A stretch of DNA of 64,000 bases, from positions 41,420,169 to 41,484,168 of the forward strand of contig CM056380.1 in assembly GCA_029718625.1 (NCBI GenBank). Direction: 5' to 3'. Below the pieces are notes generated by a model. That model worked only from the letters and a program-made list of their open reading frames with translations. It ran no database searches and was not told the DNA's origin. Below, in pieces: positions 11,278-22,369 of the stretch. Numbering within the stretch: position 1 is the first letter of the stretch; every line of letters starts with the position of its first letter. The position numbers were made by a program, and so were the translations under genes. The stretch comes from Synaphobranchus kaupii (Eukaryota; Chordata; Actinopteri; Anguilliformes; Synaphobranchidae).

Positions 11278-13190
11278 CATTACATTACATTCATTTAGCA
11301 GACGCTTTTATCCAAAGCGACGTACAGTAAGTGCATACAGAGACATCATCAAGATCACTACAGAACAGACAAGACAAAGCACATCCTTCCCATAATGTAG
11401 CAGCTATCCCTAGTAATGAACGTTGACTGTAGTTCACAGTAAGCTGTGGGTAAATCAGCAATACTACACTTCTATTCTAAATACTATTATAAACTATAAT
11501 AAACAGACAGGAAAACATAGGGAACTAGTAAACAGGGAACTGATATTCCTAGGTGAGGATATCAGTCAAGGTGGAGTCTGAAGAGGTGTGTCTTCAGGCC
11601 TCGACGGAATGCAGGCAGGGTTGGAGTAGAACGTCGGGGAATGGGAAGTTCATTCCACCACTGAGGAGCTAATGTGGAAAAACTCAGCAGTCGGGACAAG
11701 CGAGAGCCTTTGACATGGAGGGGGGAAGTGCCAGTCGCCCTGCTGTAGAAGAGCGAAGTGGTCGAGCAGGAACATAGTTCTGGATTAAGTCCTGCAGGTA
11801 GGCGGGGCCTGTCCTATTGGCTGCAGTGTAGGCCAGGGTCAGAACTTTGAACCTGATCCTGGCTGCAACTGGCAGCCAGTGGAGTGACCTCAGCATGGGG
11901 GTTACATGGGAAAATTTCGGGAGGTTGAACACAAGCCGGGCAGCTGCATTCTGGATCAGTTGAAGAGGCAGAATGGTGCAGGCCGGTAGACTTGCGAGCA
12001 GGGAGTCCAAGCGTGAGGTGACCATGGTCTGGACAAGAAGCTGGGTGGAGTAGGTGGTCAGGTACGGTCGAATCCTCCTGATGTTGTACAGGAGGAACCT
12101 GCAGGACCGAGCCGTCCCCCTTATGTGCTCTTTGAAGTCCAGCCGGTCGTCCAGGACCACCCCCAGGTTCCTTGCAGAGCGGGAGGCAACCACCACGGTC
12201 CCATCAACGGTGATGGAGAGGTCATGTAGTGGGGAGGTCTTGTACGGCATGAAGAGGAGCTCTGTCTTGTCAAGGTTGAGCTTCAGGTGATGGGTAGCCA
12301 TCCACTCAGAGATGTCAGTCAGACAAGCAGATATCGTCTCCTTAACCTGTGGGGTAGAGGGAGGGAAAGAGAGGAAGAGTTGAGTATCATCAGCATAGCT
12401 ATGGTATGAGAAGCCATGTGAATGAATTACTGAGCCAAGAGACTTAGTATACATAGAGAACAGCAGAGGACCCAGTACAGATCCCTGCGGGACTCCTGTA
12501 GACAGGGGATGGGGAGCAGAGACGGAACCCTTCCAGGAGACTTGGTAGGATCTATCAGTGAGATACGATACAAACCAAGAGAGGGCAGTTCCAGAAATGC
12601 CCATCTTAGCGAGTGTGGAGATCAGGAGTTTGTGGTTGACTGTGTCGAATGCCGCAGACAGGTCAAGGAGAATCAGAACAGAGGAGAGAGAGGAGGCTCT
12701 AGCAGTGGCGAGTGCCTCAGTCACAGCCAGGAGAGAAGTTTCAGTGGAATGGCCGGTTCTGAAGCCGGACTGATGCGGGTCAAGCAGGTTGTTCTGGTGG
12801 AGAAAAACAGACAGTTGGTTAAGGACAGCACGTTCAATTGTTTTGGACAGGAAGGGCAAGAGAGATACAGGACGGTAGTTCCTGACATCAGCGGGATCTA
12901 AGCTAGGTTTTTTAAGGAGTGGGGTTACACGGGCAGTTTTAAAGGCAGCAGGAACATGGCCACAGATTAGGGAGGTGTTAATAATGGAGGACAGATATGG
13001 AAGGAGCTCAGCAGATATAGACTGGAGGACTGCTGAAGGTATGGGGTCTAGTGGACAGGTGGTTGCGTGATGGCGCATCACCAGCTCGAGCACATCTGAG
13101 TCCTCCAGAGTCTTGAAGGACAACAGTGTAGCGATGGGTTCAGTATGGGGGATGTGGGGTGTCACTGGATGCGTGAAGGAGTTCCGGATC
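11278..13190 (-). pseudogene. L2-like LINE, 5'-truncated (RT and 3' tail)
   Basis: An open frame at 13165-11684 encodes a LINE reverse transcriptase: NYRPVSLLPFLSKTIERAV, HQSGFRTGHSTETSLL, LLDLSAAFDTVNH, STGVPQGSVLGPLLF and the catalytic YADDTQLFL, then the typical L2/Maui tail (RFLLYNIRRIRP, LIQNAAARLVFNLPKFSHVT, LRSLHWLPVAARIRFK). The frame then breaks, but homologous sequence continues to the 3' end. The tail at 11278-11330 (attacattacattcatttagc, tccaaagcgac on +) is the conserved L2-type 3' end, shared with the SINE at 24.75 kb. The endonuclease domain is missing. Clade is given from remembered family features. Confidence 0.8.
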
Positions 13191-13258
13191 GCATGGTATT
13201 ATTGGTCCAACTGCCAACAATAAGAACAATGTTAAATTTAGTGATTAATACGTTATGT

Positions 13259-14260
13259 CTTTTATTGGTTTTTAAAAGTCATTTCCAATAAAAAACATTT
13301 TCTTCTACATACAATTTCCATACATCATTTCACATATTTTAAAAGACATTCTTTATCAGGGGGGGTTTTTAATTTCCCCTCCCTTTTAAATTTTACTTTA
13401 AAATAAACATACAACAATCAAGACACCATAAGAAAGACATCACATACAAAATCACAATTCACCAAAAAGAGACAACAAAAAAAAAAATTCAAGGACATTG
13501 AAATGAAGAATAGTACATGCGTTCCCGGGTTATTGGGTGGGCAAATGTGTTCTGGTGTTTTACATCCTCCACGGGGGACCGTAGAGGACACTCTCAGCAG
13601 TCAGGGAGGACCTCGGCAGCAACCTGTTACGGGAGACAGAGGAAACAACAAGGCCCCAGACCCGTCTGGCCACGGAGCACTCCCAGAACAGATGGTAGAT
13701 GTGTTCTGAGTCAGTGCATCCGTGGGCGCAGCGCTCGGTCAGGGCCAAGTGCCGCTTAAACATGAATCACCTGGTGGGGAGACACATGTGGGCAGACATC
13801 CAGGCAATGTCCTTTTGCTTGTTACTTATGCATTTATTTAGGACATTAGCCCAGATTATAGACGGGTCCAGGGTCGTGCTGCCCCTCGGGAGTGTCATGG
13901 TCTCCTTCGTTCTTAAATGAGCCATGATTATTTTATAGCTCCACGAGGTCAGCCCGGCCTTGGGCAATCCTGCCCCAAAAGCAAAGTCCCTCAGGGCTCG
14001 ATATACATATGGGGGGTCCCAGCTGTACGGTATGGTGAGGTCCAGCGCACACAGGCCCGTCGTCCTCAGGAAGGGAGTGGCATAGTACCTAGCAAAGGCA
14101 CCAGAGGCCTTCTCGACCTTCCGAGTGTTCTGGACCAGTGTGGCCAGACCCTGCACCAAAACGATGTTAACTATGTCTGGAACCCCCCTGCCCCCATTCC
14201 GCTCTTCCTTGAGGAGGGTAGCTCTTTTCAACTTTTCCATGGTGCTCCCCCACGTTATGT
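13259..14260 (-). pseudogene. 5'-truncated LINE (RT C-terminal region) with 17-bp duplication
   Basis: Read on -, 14240-13767 and then 13763-13560 encode the end of a LINE ORF2: a KEERNGGRGVPDI motif early on, and a zf-RVT-like region (CAHGCTDSEHIYHLFWEC) near the end. A stop and frame change separate the two. About 250 bp of 3' UTR-like sequence follow. The 17-mer tgattaatacgttatgt flanks the insertion exactly (13242-13258 and 14261-14277), proof of target-primed insertion. Most like Tx1/L1-group LINEs, though clade is uncertain. The RT catalytic part is absent because of the 5' truncation. Confidence 0.8.
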
Positions 14261-14277
14261 TGATTAATACGTTATGT

Positions 14278-15303
14278 TGACTTGATTTCAGTTTAGTTTG
14301 TCTCTGAGCAGTGCGTATTTATTTGAACCTGCTACGGTGGATTAGGGATAGGGATGCTCGGTGACTTCCATGCAACGTGTAGCAACCGAAAACGATGACG
14401 CGTGTATAGCCCCACATGCAATGCCCAGTTGTCATAACTTATCCATGTCAATTTTGTATATAATTTTCCCAGTGGGTAAAGCGGTACCCCACTCCTCTCT
14501 TGCAGAGATGAGGGACAACTGAAAACATTGCTTTAAGGCTCACCACGCGCCTGGTTGTCTTTGCCCTTCTCTGGTGTCATTGGCGCATGCTTTGTCTTTT
14601 GATGCTGCTCACGCGCTCACCTTCAGCACCGCAAGGACTAATAGTATTTCACAATAGGATTGGTTTCCTTTGGCCGGTTGACGGCAATTTTGTTAGTGTT
14701 TGTATGTAAGTGAAAGGATAACCATATGCATGTGGATTGCAAATAAGAGAAGTACATTTTCTACGTCTGGATGGTGCTGACATTCCTGTATGTTCTTTCT
14801 CTCTCTTTCTTTCTTGCTCTCGCTCTCGCGTCTCTCTCTCTGTGTCTCTGTCTCTCCCTAATTAAATAGTTTAATAGGTTTCCTCTCCTTTCATGGTAAT
14901 TCATAATAAATGGTGCAACAAGGTTTATTGTGTGTGTTTGAGCCCCTAATAGTATTCTTAAATTTTCTATATCTGACAGAATAGAAAAGGTGAATTTCGA
15001 CAGTGAGCTTTGGCAGAGATGATTTTGGAATCTGTTCATATTGTTGCTAAAGAGGATAAAGTGCATTTGAGTTATGGCAGCGCTGCCAGAGTCTCTTCTC
15101 TGGCCAGCCTTGTCTTTTTATGGCCGCCTGTTTCAATGGCCAGCTTGTGATCGCTGCCTCTGACTTCCTCTCTGTATGGAATGTTTAATTCTGTCAATTC
15201 ATAATCTCTCTCTAAGGTTTTGTAGCATTGTAATTTATGTTATTCAATTCTCTCTCCCTCTCCCTCTTCCTCTTCCCCCCCCCCCCCCCCCCCCCCCCCC
15301 CAG
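14278..15303 (+). other. Presumed elovl6l intron 1 sequence
   Basis: I looked for the first coding exon (start Met and a WMQENW-like stretch in the family) and did not find it here. Apart from short TC-rich runs near 14810 and 15240 nothing is recognised. The exon probably lies to the left of the window or was not recognised. Confidence 0.4.
15275..15303 (+). promoter_or_regulatory. Splice acceptor of elovl6l exon 2 with a 27-C run
   Basis: A pyrimidine tract of TC units passes into 27 consecutive cytosines (15275-15301), then ag, then the exon. The tract length is probably polymorphic, being a homopolymer. The run encodes poly-Pro in the upstream frame, which is not coding. Confidence 0.75.
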
Positions 15304-15435
15304 GAGTAAGTCATTTGTGGTCTGTGGCGTCTACGCAGTGACCATATTCTGGGTCCACCATTTTATGCGGGAGAGGCAGAAGTTCGATTTACGCAGGCCG
15401 TTGGTGCTCTGGTCACTTGGACTGGCACTCTTCAG
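15304..15435 (+). CDS. elovl6l: ELOVL6-like fatty-acid elongase, exon 2
   Basis: The product is a very-long-chain fatty-acid elongase (ELO family), which in the endoplasmic reticulum membrane condenses malonyl-CoA with C12-C16 acyl-CoA as the first step of elongation. This exon encodes SKSFVVCGVYAVTIFWVHHF, then MRERQKFDLRRPLVLWSLGL, the first membrane segment and the conserved RKPLVLWSL-type loop of ELOVL6/ELOVL3. It starts after ag with one base completing a split codon and ends TTC-AG before a gtaggg donor. Exon order and phase match the ELOVL6 gene as remembered. The N-terminal exon (about 28 residues) is not in view. Choice of elovl6l over elovl6 is from similarity recalled, not computed. 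Confidence 0.88.
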
Positions 15436-15908
15436 GTAGGGGAACACCCCCCCCCCCATGCTTCTTGCATGCTGTTGGTCTAGCCCAGTAGTACATACCC
15501 CAATTCCCATAGGGCAGGTGTGTAGGTTACCAATTATTTTGGCTTAATGATGGTAACTAATGAACTCAGCTGCTAATGAACAGCAATGCTAGTTCCCTTG
15601 TGTATTACACTGAAGTAAAACATTTTGGATTTGGATACAGACTCAGTCTTTGGCTGTCATTGATTTTATTTAAAAAAATAAATAAAAATTAGATTTCAGC
15701 TCTAATGCTTTATGGTGCAGTGCAGCTTAAATGGACAAGGAGCAGTACTTTTTATATTCAGACAAATTCACCAACAGTTCAAGGTTATGATGTTTTTTTT
15801 TTGTTTTTTTTCAATGTTTCTTTAAAGGATAATGTATAGTATTAAATGTAGATGTGGCTGAGAAAGACCCATATTCAATAAACACAATAGTCAGGCTCCC
15901 GTCCTGTC

Positions 15909-15990
15909 CTGGGGGTATACTACGAAGCAGGATTTCTGAGTTGACTGGATAACTGCACTGAGTAAAACTATGCTAAAACCATAGCATGAT
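15909..15990. mobile_element. One end of a CAG-flanked MITE family
   Basis: The stretch gggggtatactacgaagcag followed by a gagttgactggataactgca-like sequence matches the terminal repeat of the MITE at 19.97/22.0-22.16 kb. No second end was seen nearby. Confidence 0.55.
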
Positions 15991-16806
15991 TTTAAACAGG
16001 CTACTCATTTTGTATCTATAGTCCATAATTGAAGTTAACCAAGAATCAAACTAGTGGTAATGGAATCTTATCAGAATCTCCCTTCCCTCTCACATTGGCT
16101 TTAGTTTGTGATGTCTCCTTTTCAGAGCTGATTTTGGCCTTTATTGATGAACTGTTTGATATCTTCCATCCCTGCACCAAACACTGATTTTCCATGTTGT
16201 ATTGTTAGCAATAACAGGAAGATGTGTCCCTTTGTCTAGTCTGCAGGGTGTGAAATTAACACCAGCCACCAGCCAAAAGCTGATAAAATTTTGATTGTGG
16301 AAGGTTTTTACTCTAGCAGCCACTTTGGCCAGTAACCAACCAGGTTGTGTTATACTGAAAAAGGTAATGTGGCTGGTAAAATGTTGAAAATGGCTGGTGA
16401 TCTTTAGAATCCACAAGCCACTCTGGCCTGTGGGTGAAAAAGTTCATTTGATTCTCTGCTAGTCTTTGTGGTATTCTGGAGTGTTCTCAACACACTTTGT
16501 TTTAATGTGCACAGTTTTGCCTCTGGTTCTAAGGAACTAGATGAGAAAAGGTCTTTCATCTGGTTTCATACCCTGTTTCATTGATGGGTCAGGCTTTAAT
16601 ATATTTGTTCTATAGCTTAATTAAAGAGCTGGCCGGTGTTGCTTTGTGTGAACTGTGAGCATAGGTTTAAACAATGGAACTGTTAAAATAGTAGAGGACT
16701 TTGGTGCAACATGAGTGTTGTTGTCTTGGTTATTGTGAGCATAATCGTCAGGGGTGATCTGATACCATGTGTTGAGCTGTATGGTCTGGCACTGGAGAGT
16801 TGCCAG

Positions 16807-17667
16807 AGGGGTGTACTATGAAGCGACATTAAGGGGATAGCGAGCTAAAATAAGCTTCAACCCTGGGTTTTCTGTATCACGAAGCCGACTCACTTTTAAT
16901 CGGGGTATATATTATTGCCATGGCAACTTACTCTGCATGGCTACCCTGCTCAGGGGCAGGTTATGTTCAGGCTATCGGATTGAAACCTATAAAAGCACCG
17001 CCCTTTGACCAATCAACTCCTTTGCTTTGGAAAAGGGCATCTCCTTTCCAAAGGATCCCGTAGAGAGATGTGCGGATAGTGAGGCAATCTCTTCACAGGG
17101 CGAGATTGAGTTCTGGAAAATGCTTGAGACTTTTATTTTTATTTTTTATGAATAAACTTTGGTGTGATTGCTTCAGCAAGATTTTAAACATGCTGTTTAA
17201 AGTTTAGGAGCTCTAGAATGTAGTAGCTACTCCAGTATGAATACAGTAATATGTATAGTACAGAACTGTATGAACTGACAGTATAGATTTATTTGTACGA
17301 GTGGTAAGGAAGAAATTTTACCTACACAATTAACATGGCTTTGTTGGAGGCAACGGTGTTGCATTTTTCTCTTATGATTGTTTCATGTTCTTTGTATCTG
17401 TCCATTATATCTGTCCGTATCAATAATAATATTTTTTTTTTTTCCCACAGGCGAGAAATGTGCTCCTCTAGTAGCCTACAGCCTTGCAGACACCGCCCCT
17501 TTTATGGGAACATGCAAGAGCTTGATTAATAAAGCCTGTGTTCACTTAGCAAGTTGATAACCACGTTCGTAGTACCGGCTAAGCCAGATTGCGTTAGCTG
17601 GCTACAGAAAGCCTAACCACCATAAAGAAACCCTGGCTATGTTAAGCTTCCTTCATAGTATAGCCCT
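16807..17667. mobile_element. DNA element of about 860 bp in elovl6l intron 2, CAG duplication
   Basis: Ends aggggtgtactatgaag (16807) and cttcatagtatagccct (to 17667) are inverted copies with few mismatches. CAG stands on each side (16804-16806 and 17668-17670). The tips resemble the smaller MITE at 22.0-22.16 kb. No transposase frame was identified. Superfamily left open; a 3-bp duplication suggests a Harbinger-like or CMC-like source. Confidence 0.6.
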
Positions 17668-18178
17668 CAGGGATGTGTAATTCTATCCTTTGGCTCATGC
17701 AATGGTACTGCATGTTCATGTCATAAATGGGGGAGGAGTGGTGTGATTGGTTCACTTCTAAAATGTCTATATGCATTTCCATTTGGCTTCTCCAAGGTGT
17801 TTGTACGGTACGAGGGTAAATAATGGATACATTTCTAAAAACTAAAAGCCGATGTTTATGCCTAATTTTTAAACTGAATTCCACACAAATGATTTTTTTC
17901 CCTCCTGTCAAAATTAAGTGAATCTTTAGTCATTTTTTCCACAACCGATCTCCCTGGCTTGGCTTCTAATCCGATGTATATCAGACCACAGTAAAACATT
18001 GAGGATATTTGTGCAGTCTGCAGCTGTTACTTATATTATATATATAGGGAATATTCATTTAATTAATACATGAGGCACCAAAAATATAGCGACCAGGTAC
18101 GAGTCTGATAGCAGTGAGCAAGATGATCAGTAACATGATCTCTCAATCATCAGAGTCCGTACGCGGGGCACCAAAAAT

Positions 18179-18616
18179 GTAGGGGACATACCTCTATTTA
18201 TACACGGGGCGTCACTTATGTATTGCGATACGCCACTACCATCCTTATACAACTGGTGGCATGGTTTTGTATTATAAATCAGTCTCATAAAATGTATATA
18301 TTATTCTCAAAAGAGAATATACTAACTAAAAATGGGTAACTTGAATTAATAATTAAATTAATTACCAATAAAATTACACATTAATAATTGTCTTAGCAAA
18401 ATCACAATATCATGTACTCAGTTGATACCGAATTAATATAAATGATCCAGCTAGAAGGTGAAGGCATTTTGGGGAATCCCTGCGATTAGCATTGGCTGAT
18501 TCAGTTCAACACAAGAGCAACATTAATACAGGCAATCTTGGATAAATGTAATAGTTTATTGAACACAAAGTACCAAACAGAGCAAGGCACGATTCACTAC
18601 TATAATGTACAACAAA

Positions 18617-18663
<47 letters not shown>

Positions 18664-19815
18664 GCGTTGGGCGTGTGTGGAATTTCCATGTTCTCCTACG
18701 TGTGGGGGTTGCCACGGACACGTGTTCAATGAGAACAAAGAAACTAAGCTGGAGGGAGGTTTGAAACTAGCTTTTGCTGGAGCTAGCTAATAATGGCGGC
18801 GCATGAACCATACCACACACATAAGGGATAGCCGTAAGCTTAAATGCGTGTGCGTTGAGATCAGCGTGCAGTGTTAGGATTACGGCTGGTTAGTGTTTAA
18901 AGATAGATCGCATGCAAGATACGCTCTGTGCATGGATGCATTAAACCTAACGCAGCGCGGTGGATGGCATAACACCATCCAAAGTAAAACGGTAACACAA
19001 AACTTTTACAGAACACATTAACCTTTCAATAGCAGTTACATACATCCAGTCACAAACACGTTTCTTTTGCTAACTAATATGCTATTGCCCATGTTACAGC
19101 CTTACTTGAATTAAAGTCCGTTAAATTGGTTCCTCCGTTGGGTCGCACACTCACGATGAAAAGGGTAAATCCGGTCGCCCTTTTCGAGTGTTGGCGAGTT
19201 CACAGGGTAGCGATAGATAGGGGAAACGTCCGCCTCATCTTGGGTCCCTGGAACAGCTTTCTTTCGTCGTTCTTACGGGATAATGGAACCGGTCGCATTA
19301 TCTCTCCCGAACTATGCAGCGCCATCCTACTGCAGACCGCTTGCCTCTTTGGGGACTCACTGGCGGTGCTCTGCTACAGGATCAGTGGCTGCATGGTCCG
19401 CTTGCTGGTTCTTCTTGACCACCGGGTGCTCGCGTTGCCTCCTTGCGCCTCGTCTCCGGTCCTCCGTGGCCGATAGCCGGGGGTAGATGAGCCCGCCTCG
19501 CTCGGTTGGGTGGACGTCACGGACGGTCGATGCTTCCTGTAGAGCGAGGGCTCGGCCCCGGGCGTGCTCCAGGCCTCACGGGCCCAGAGACGAGACACGT
19601 TCAGCGGACAACTGGCCCGGTAGAAAACTGCGGGAAGAACTCGGTTGAACTGGCTGTGTTGCCCCTACATATCAACTTTATTGCCAGTCGCGCATTCCGC
19701 TGCGTAGTATCACGTTACAGTGCGGAAATCACAACTAGTGCAACGTCCTACGTCACTTCCAACGTGGAGGAGGAGCCTCCTGTGGACTGTATGGACTTGT
19801 AGTTCTTATTGTCCC

Positions 19816-19819
<4 letters not shown>
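18179..19819 (-). mobile_element. Possible LTR (1.64 kb) on the - strand
   Basis: The block begins tgtaggggac and ends gtccctaca, an inverted TG...CA tip as in LTRs. Read on -, the LTR would be followed after a few bases by tggtgccccgcgtacgg (18160-18175), which starts TGG like a tRNA primer site; a similar tggtgcc stands at 18068-18080. A (TG)n run (18619-18662) lies inside. No duplication could be confirmed, because the right flank is an (AT)n run, and no second LTR is present. Confidence 0.35.
18619..18662. repeat. (TG)n microsatellite
   Basis: About 21 uninterrupted tg units. The His/Thr and Cys/Val frames across it are artefacts. Confidence 0.95.

Positions 19820-19860
<41 letters not shown>
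19820..19860. repeat. (AT)n microsatellite
   Basis: About 20 at units directly abutting the possible LTR end. Confidence 0.95.
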
Positions 19861-19863
<3 letters not shown>

Positions 19864-20154
19864 TGACCTAAATTTTAAAAAAAAAAAAGTTGACACAGAA
19901 TTGTGAAATGGCCCTTGTTGTGCACCCTGCTTGTGTATAGTATCTCTGAAGGTGGTGTATTAAGTTGGCCAGGGGGTATACTACAAAGCAGTGTAGGATA
20001 TCTAATATTTAGATATAAAGTACCCGGCTCCCCCCCACCCCCTTTCTCTATCTCTGTCGCTCTCTGTCTCTCTCTCTCTCACCCCCACCAGCATCAAAGA
20101 AAAGCCAGTCTTTGTCATAAATGACCCCTCTCCCCAACGCCCCCCCACAACTTT

Positions 20155-20192
20155 ACCTCCACAGGAAGAGCATCCCTGTCCTGATTGGGTTT
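20155..20192. repeat. 38-bp segment inverted between the two LTR copies
   Basis: The 38 bases here are the exact reverse complement of 21410-21447 in the 3' LTR, while the sequence on both sides is collinear in the two copies (cacaact before, taatgtaatgaagg after). Confidence 0.85.
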
Positions 20193-21314
20193 TTTTATTA
20201 GTGTAATGAAGGAAAAAAGTTAGTCAGTTTTTGAGTTTGTTTGGAGAAGTCATCCTTTTTGTGGAATGACCGGATGTTGCCTAATGTCTTTTGCTTTCTC
20301 TCTGTTTCTGTCCCCCACATCCCTACCACCATCTTTTAACCTAATACCATGCCCATATGTTTTTAAGTCCTTTTTATAGAGTGTAGGTGCCCCCCTCAAG
20401 TTCTGTTCCTGGACACTTATGGACAAGTCTGCCCTATTCATGTGATTATTTGGACTGGCAATCCCATGGACAGTAAACCCTGTCCGTAAAGTTCCCCTGC
20501 ATGGACTGACAGCGCTCATAACATGCAGTGCTATCATTAATTGTTCCCCTCTTCACATGTTGCTGTGAGTGATAAGGCCTAAGCCCTCAACTCCCACAGT
20601 CTTCTCCTGCCATTCCCTAAAGGACACACACAGACACAAGTGCAACCGGTCCCACACCCTGCCGCGGGAAGCTAGCCTAAGCAACTGCCGTCAGCAGTCC
20701 ACCCAACTGGACCCAGGCTAAAGGAGCCAAAATGAATTCCGACAGGGAAAGGGGCGCTTCCCCGCCTGTCAGAAGAGAGGTCCTGACCGCACTTTACCAC
20801 CTGTGGATCGTCCAGCTTCCTGTCATAGGGGACAGAGCCCCCACACGCCGTGCAGAACTGGTAGAGACACTGTTGGGAGTCGGCTGCATTTCACTCACGC
20901 AATTGCAACATTAATGGGGAAAAAGCACTGCATGTTACCCAAAGCCCAGGGAACCTCTTGTCCCTTGCCAGTCGAGATACCCGGGCACTGGAGAAGGAAG
21001 AGACTGAACCAGGGTGTCATAACAGCAGCGACACATGAGTGTCTAATGGAGATATGTCTCCGCACCACACCGGATCATCGTGTGACATACATCAGTGTGT
21101 CCATATATCTGCTGGCCAGCAGATCACAAAGGGACTATTAAACTGGGCATGGACTAAATGTTTTAAAAATGGTTGGCGAACCATTTGGACAGTTGTTTTT
21201 GTTGTTAGCAGGTAACTGCATCTTCGATGTTCAAATGTGTAATGTGACTCCTATTTGGTGATGTAAGAATAGGTTTTTAGCGGGTGCATGCACCTATTCT
21301 TACAAGAGAGGGAA

Positions 21315-22004
21315 TGTAGGATATCTAATATTTAGATATAAAGTACCCGCCCCCTTTCTCTCTCTCTCTCTCACTCTCTGTCCCCTCTCCCCCCGCCCCC
21401 TCACAACTTAACCCAATCAGGACAGGGATGCTCTTCCTGTGGAGGTATTTTCATTAATGTAATGAAGGAAAGAAGTTAGTCAGTATTGGAGTTTGTTTGG
21501 AGAAGAAGTTCATCCTTTTTGTTTTTGTGGTGGTAGTTCCTTTCATTCCTGTTCCGCTGGAGGGTAAATAATATTTGCAATTTCTGGCTTATCTCTCGCT
21601 TTACTGGTATCATCTAATTAATGTCTGATTTAATGTCTTCCCTTTGGTAAATTATAAGTAGTCAGCCTACATTCCTTAGTGAATGTATGATTTCAAGTCA
21701 TTATTCTAATTGACTGTTTCATTTAATAAAATTATTTAATCTCAAGACCTGATTGTTGATTGATCCACCAGGTTACTGTTCGACTTACCTATCAAAGAAT
21801 TTGGCGATTTAATTGATTGTCATTTTTAATAATAATTATCAAATTAAATAACGTAAAACTTATTTTGAATGTAGGTTAAGTGTGGGGTTCTAGCACGCAA
21901 TATCGCTTGTATTCAGAGTTCTGAACGGTTTAACAAGGGCATTGACAGTTGGAACCGCTGGATTCAGATAATACACATTTTACCTAATCCTCACTTACCC
22001 AACA
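21315..22004 (+). repeat. 3' LTR of the GCAG-flanked element
   Basis: TG...CA termini, preceded by a polypurine-like tract. It contains an aataaa motif near 21726. The first ~220 bp match the start of the element at 19992. Confidence 0.7.
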
Positions 22005-22008
22005 GCAG

Positions 22009-22158
22009 GATTACTGAGTTAGCTGGATAACTGCAGGAGTAAAACCCAGAACAGCCATTTTAACTTCAGTCCATGTTCCAGATTTGGGAGGGTTCCAGTT
22101 TTACTCGGTGCAGTTATCCAGCTAACTCAGTAATCCTGCTTTGTAGTATACCCCCCAG
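22009..22158. mobile_element. Right part of a MITE split by the LTR element
   Basis: Joined to 19972-19991, this would be a MITE of about 170 bp with near-perfect inverted repeats of about 50 bp (ggggtatactacaaagcag ... gagttagctggataactgca). CAG flanks both outer ends. The same family appears at 15909 and 41826. Confidence 0.75.
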
Positions 22159-22217
22159 GTGTTGCGGTAAGTTGAAGCGCTCTCATTAACGGGCTGGGTC
22201 TGGGCTGTGTTCCGCAG

Positions 22218-22369
22218 CATCATCGGCACGGTGCGGACAGGCTGGTACATGCTGCACGTTCTCAAAACCAGCGGCTTCAAGTCGTCCGTGTGTGAACAGA
22301 GCATGTACAGAGCGCCTGTCTGCAAGTTCTGGGCATACGCCTTCATCCTCAGCAAGGTCCCTCAGATGG
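22218..22369 (+). CDS. elovl6l: ELOVL6-like fatty-acid elongase, exon 3
   Basis: After a ccgcag acceptor this 152-bp exon completes the Ser codon split at exon 2 and encodes [36 protein letters not shown] and [10 protein letters not shown]. These are the second membrane segment and the luminal loop with the KFWAY...SK.PE signature of ELO proteins. It ends ATG-G before a perfect gtaagt donor. The intron before it (15436-22217, 6.8 kb) is loaded with mobile elements, while the one after it (22370-23088) is 719 bp with no element recognised. The frame is open across both joins. Confidence 0.92.

Larger units (their letters stand above)
19992..22004 (+). mobile_element. Retrovirus-like LTR element, 2.0 kb, 4-bp duplication GCAG
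   Basis: Starts tgtaggatatctaatattt (19992), and the same motif restarts at 21315; the element ends ...acccaaca (22004). GCAG flanks it exactly (19988-19991 and 22005-22008). A purine-rich run (aagagaggga, 21304-21313) stands just before the second copy, as a polypurine tract does. The 3' LTR is thus 21315-22004 (690 bp) and the 5' LTR is a truncated copy to about 20258. The 1.05-kb interior keeps no gag, pol or env that I can name, and short frames at 20732-20914 and 20803-21141 are unrecognised. The 4-bp duplication fits several retroviral groups. Confidence 0.75.

Noticed and set aside
12509..12901. 130-codon + strand frame
   Set aside because: Antisense shadow of the L2-like reverse transcriptase.
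20803..21141. 112-codon + strand frame inside the GCAG-flanked element
   Set aside because: No retroviral or other domain is visible; kept only as interior sequence of the element.
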